Shown here: positions 63,440-64,000 of the stretch, piece by piece
Layout of the letters: every line of letters starts with the position of its first letter
Position numbering within the stretch: the stretch's first letter is position 1
Origin: Anoplolepis gracilipes
Taxonomy: Eukaryota > Arthropoda > Insecta > Hymenoptera > Formicidae
Direction: 5' to 3'
DNA: 64,000 nucleotides
Assembly (NCBI RefSeq): GCF_047496725.1
Contig: NC_132972.1
Span: 8,451,501-8,515,500, forward strand
Notes under the pieces: generated by a model
The model's database searches: none
Told to the model about the DNA's origin: nothing
Seen by the model: only the letters and a program-made list of their open reading frames with translations
Program-made: the position numbers and the translations under genes

Positions 63440-64000
63440 ATATAATTTAATATAATTTTAGATACCTTTTGTATCTATAAATTTTGTATGGCATGTTGCG
63501 TTTCTTTTTGAAAAGTCCTATCTATCCAATATTATTCTATCTTTTTGAAAAACCCTATCTATTCAATATTATTCTATCTAATCTAATCACACGCTAAGGA
63601 AGAAATGGATTAAGTCTTTCTTTTTTTCTTTTTATTTCATATTGATAAAAAAGTTTACATTAGTATATAGAATATATTAGATATAATATATCAAATATAT
63701 GTTAGAATGGTTTACAAATTTTTAAAACATGCTTTTGTTGTTATTTTCTGTGACTAAAAATAAATGATTTATTTATATCTCTTAAATTACTTTATATATA
63801 AGATATTATTTTTTTATTTATAAACCTCACATGTATTAACAGTCTAACATATAATATCATACATATATAGTCTATCATAATATTATATAATATAATATAT
63901 ATATGCGATTAGAATAATGTTTCAGACATATGTTAGATAATAGTTTACGGATTTTTAAAACATGCTTGTTTGTATTTTCTGCGACTAAAAGCAAATGGTT
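63440..64000. other. AT-rich stretch, nothing recognised
   Basis: Short local repeats are visible: CTTTTTGAAAA with CTATCTAT about 33 bp apart near 63506 and 63540, and ATATATGTTAGA followed by TTTTTAAAACATGCTT near 63698 and 63931. No gene is recognised. Confidence 0.5.

Noticed and set aside
1..64000. CRISPR array, bacterial operon or phage features
   Set aside because: The window is eukaryotic with spliced genes; no regularly spaced repeat-spacer array is present.

Overview
The window looks like AT-rich nuclear DNA from an insect. Hymenoptera, probably an ant, is my best guess: the base composition, compact phase-consistent introns, scattered CpG-rich islets and the mix of Penelope and Tc1/mariner-type repeats all fit. 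The species is not provable from the sequence. Everything I recognise is eukaryotic, with GT-AG introns, a spliceosomal U1 RNA, a mitochondrial carrier and a ciliary dynein subunit.

Layout. Positions 1-39,000 are gene-poor. They hold one confident protein gene at 7,479-9,530 (+), a four-exon secreted cysteine-containing protein with short proline-rich repeats. They also hold one confident RNA gene at 25,474-25,637 (-), a U1 snRNA with unusual changes in its two most functional loops. The rest is AT-rich sequence with microsatellites, two adjacent near-perfect hairpins (5.7-6.0 kb), an inverted-repeat element with degenerate internal repeats (15.4-16.1 kb), a small hairpin (18.6 kb), a possible piggyBac-type cysteine-rich remnant (34.7 kb) and a CpG-rich promoter-like island (about 36.95-38.33 kb). 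A few exon-like splice-flanked segments on the minus strand (2.0, 18.0 and 22.6 kb) hint that part of this region may be the introns of a large unseen gene.

Positions 39,835-58,948 hold four conserved genes, all on the minus strand. In transcriptional order they are a SLC25A29-like mitochondrial carrier (3 exons, 399 aa), KLHL10 (8 exons, 658 aa), VPS54 (13 exons, 978 aa) and DYNC2LI1 (6 exons, 335 aa). I rebuilt each from its splice sites; all intron phases close and the total lengths are whole codons. The four do unrelated cell jobs: basic amino-acid transport into mitochondria, CUL3-linked ubiquitination in spermatids, endosome-to-Golgi tethering in GARP, and retrograde transport in cilia. 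They look like a chance cluster, although KLHL10 and DYNC2LI1 both relate to male germ cells or cilia in other animals.

Positions 59,000-64,000 are repeat territory. The main item is a Penelope-like retroelement remnant (about 61.77-63.44 kb): a decayed ORF ending at the start of a GIY-YIG endonuclease domain, sitting between two 600-bp inverted arms that each carry a hammerhead-ribozyme-like core. A Tc1/mariner-type MITE sits in a KLHL10 intron.
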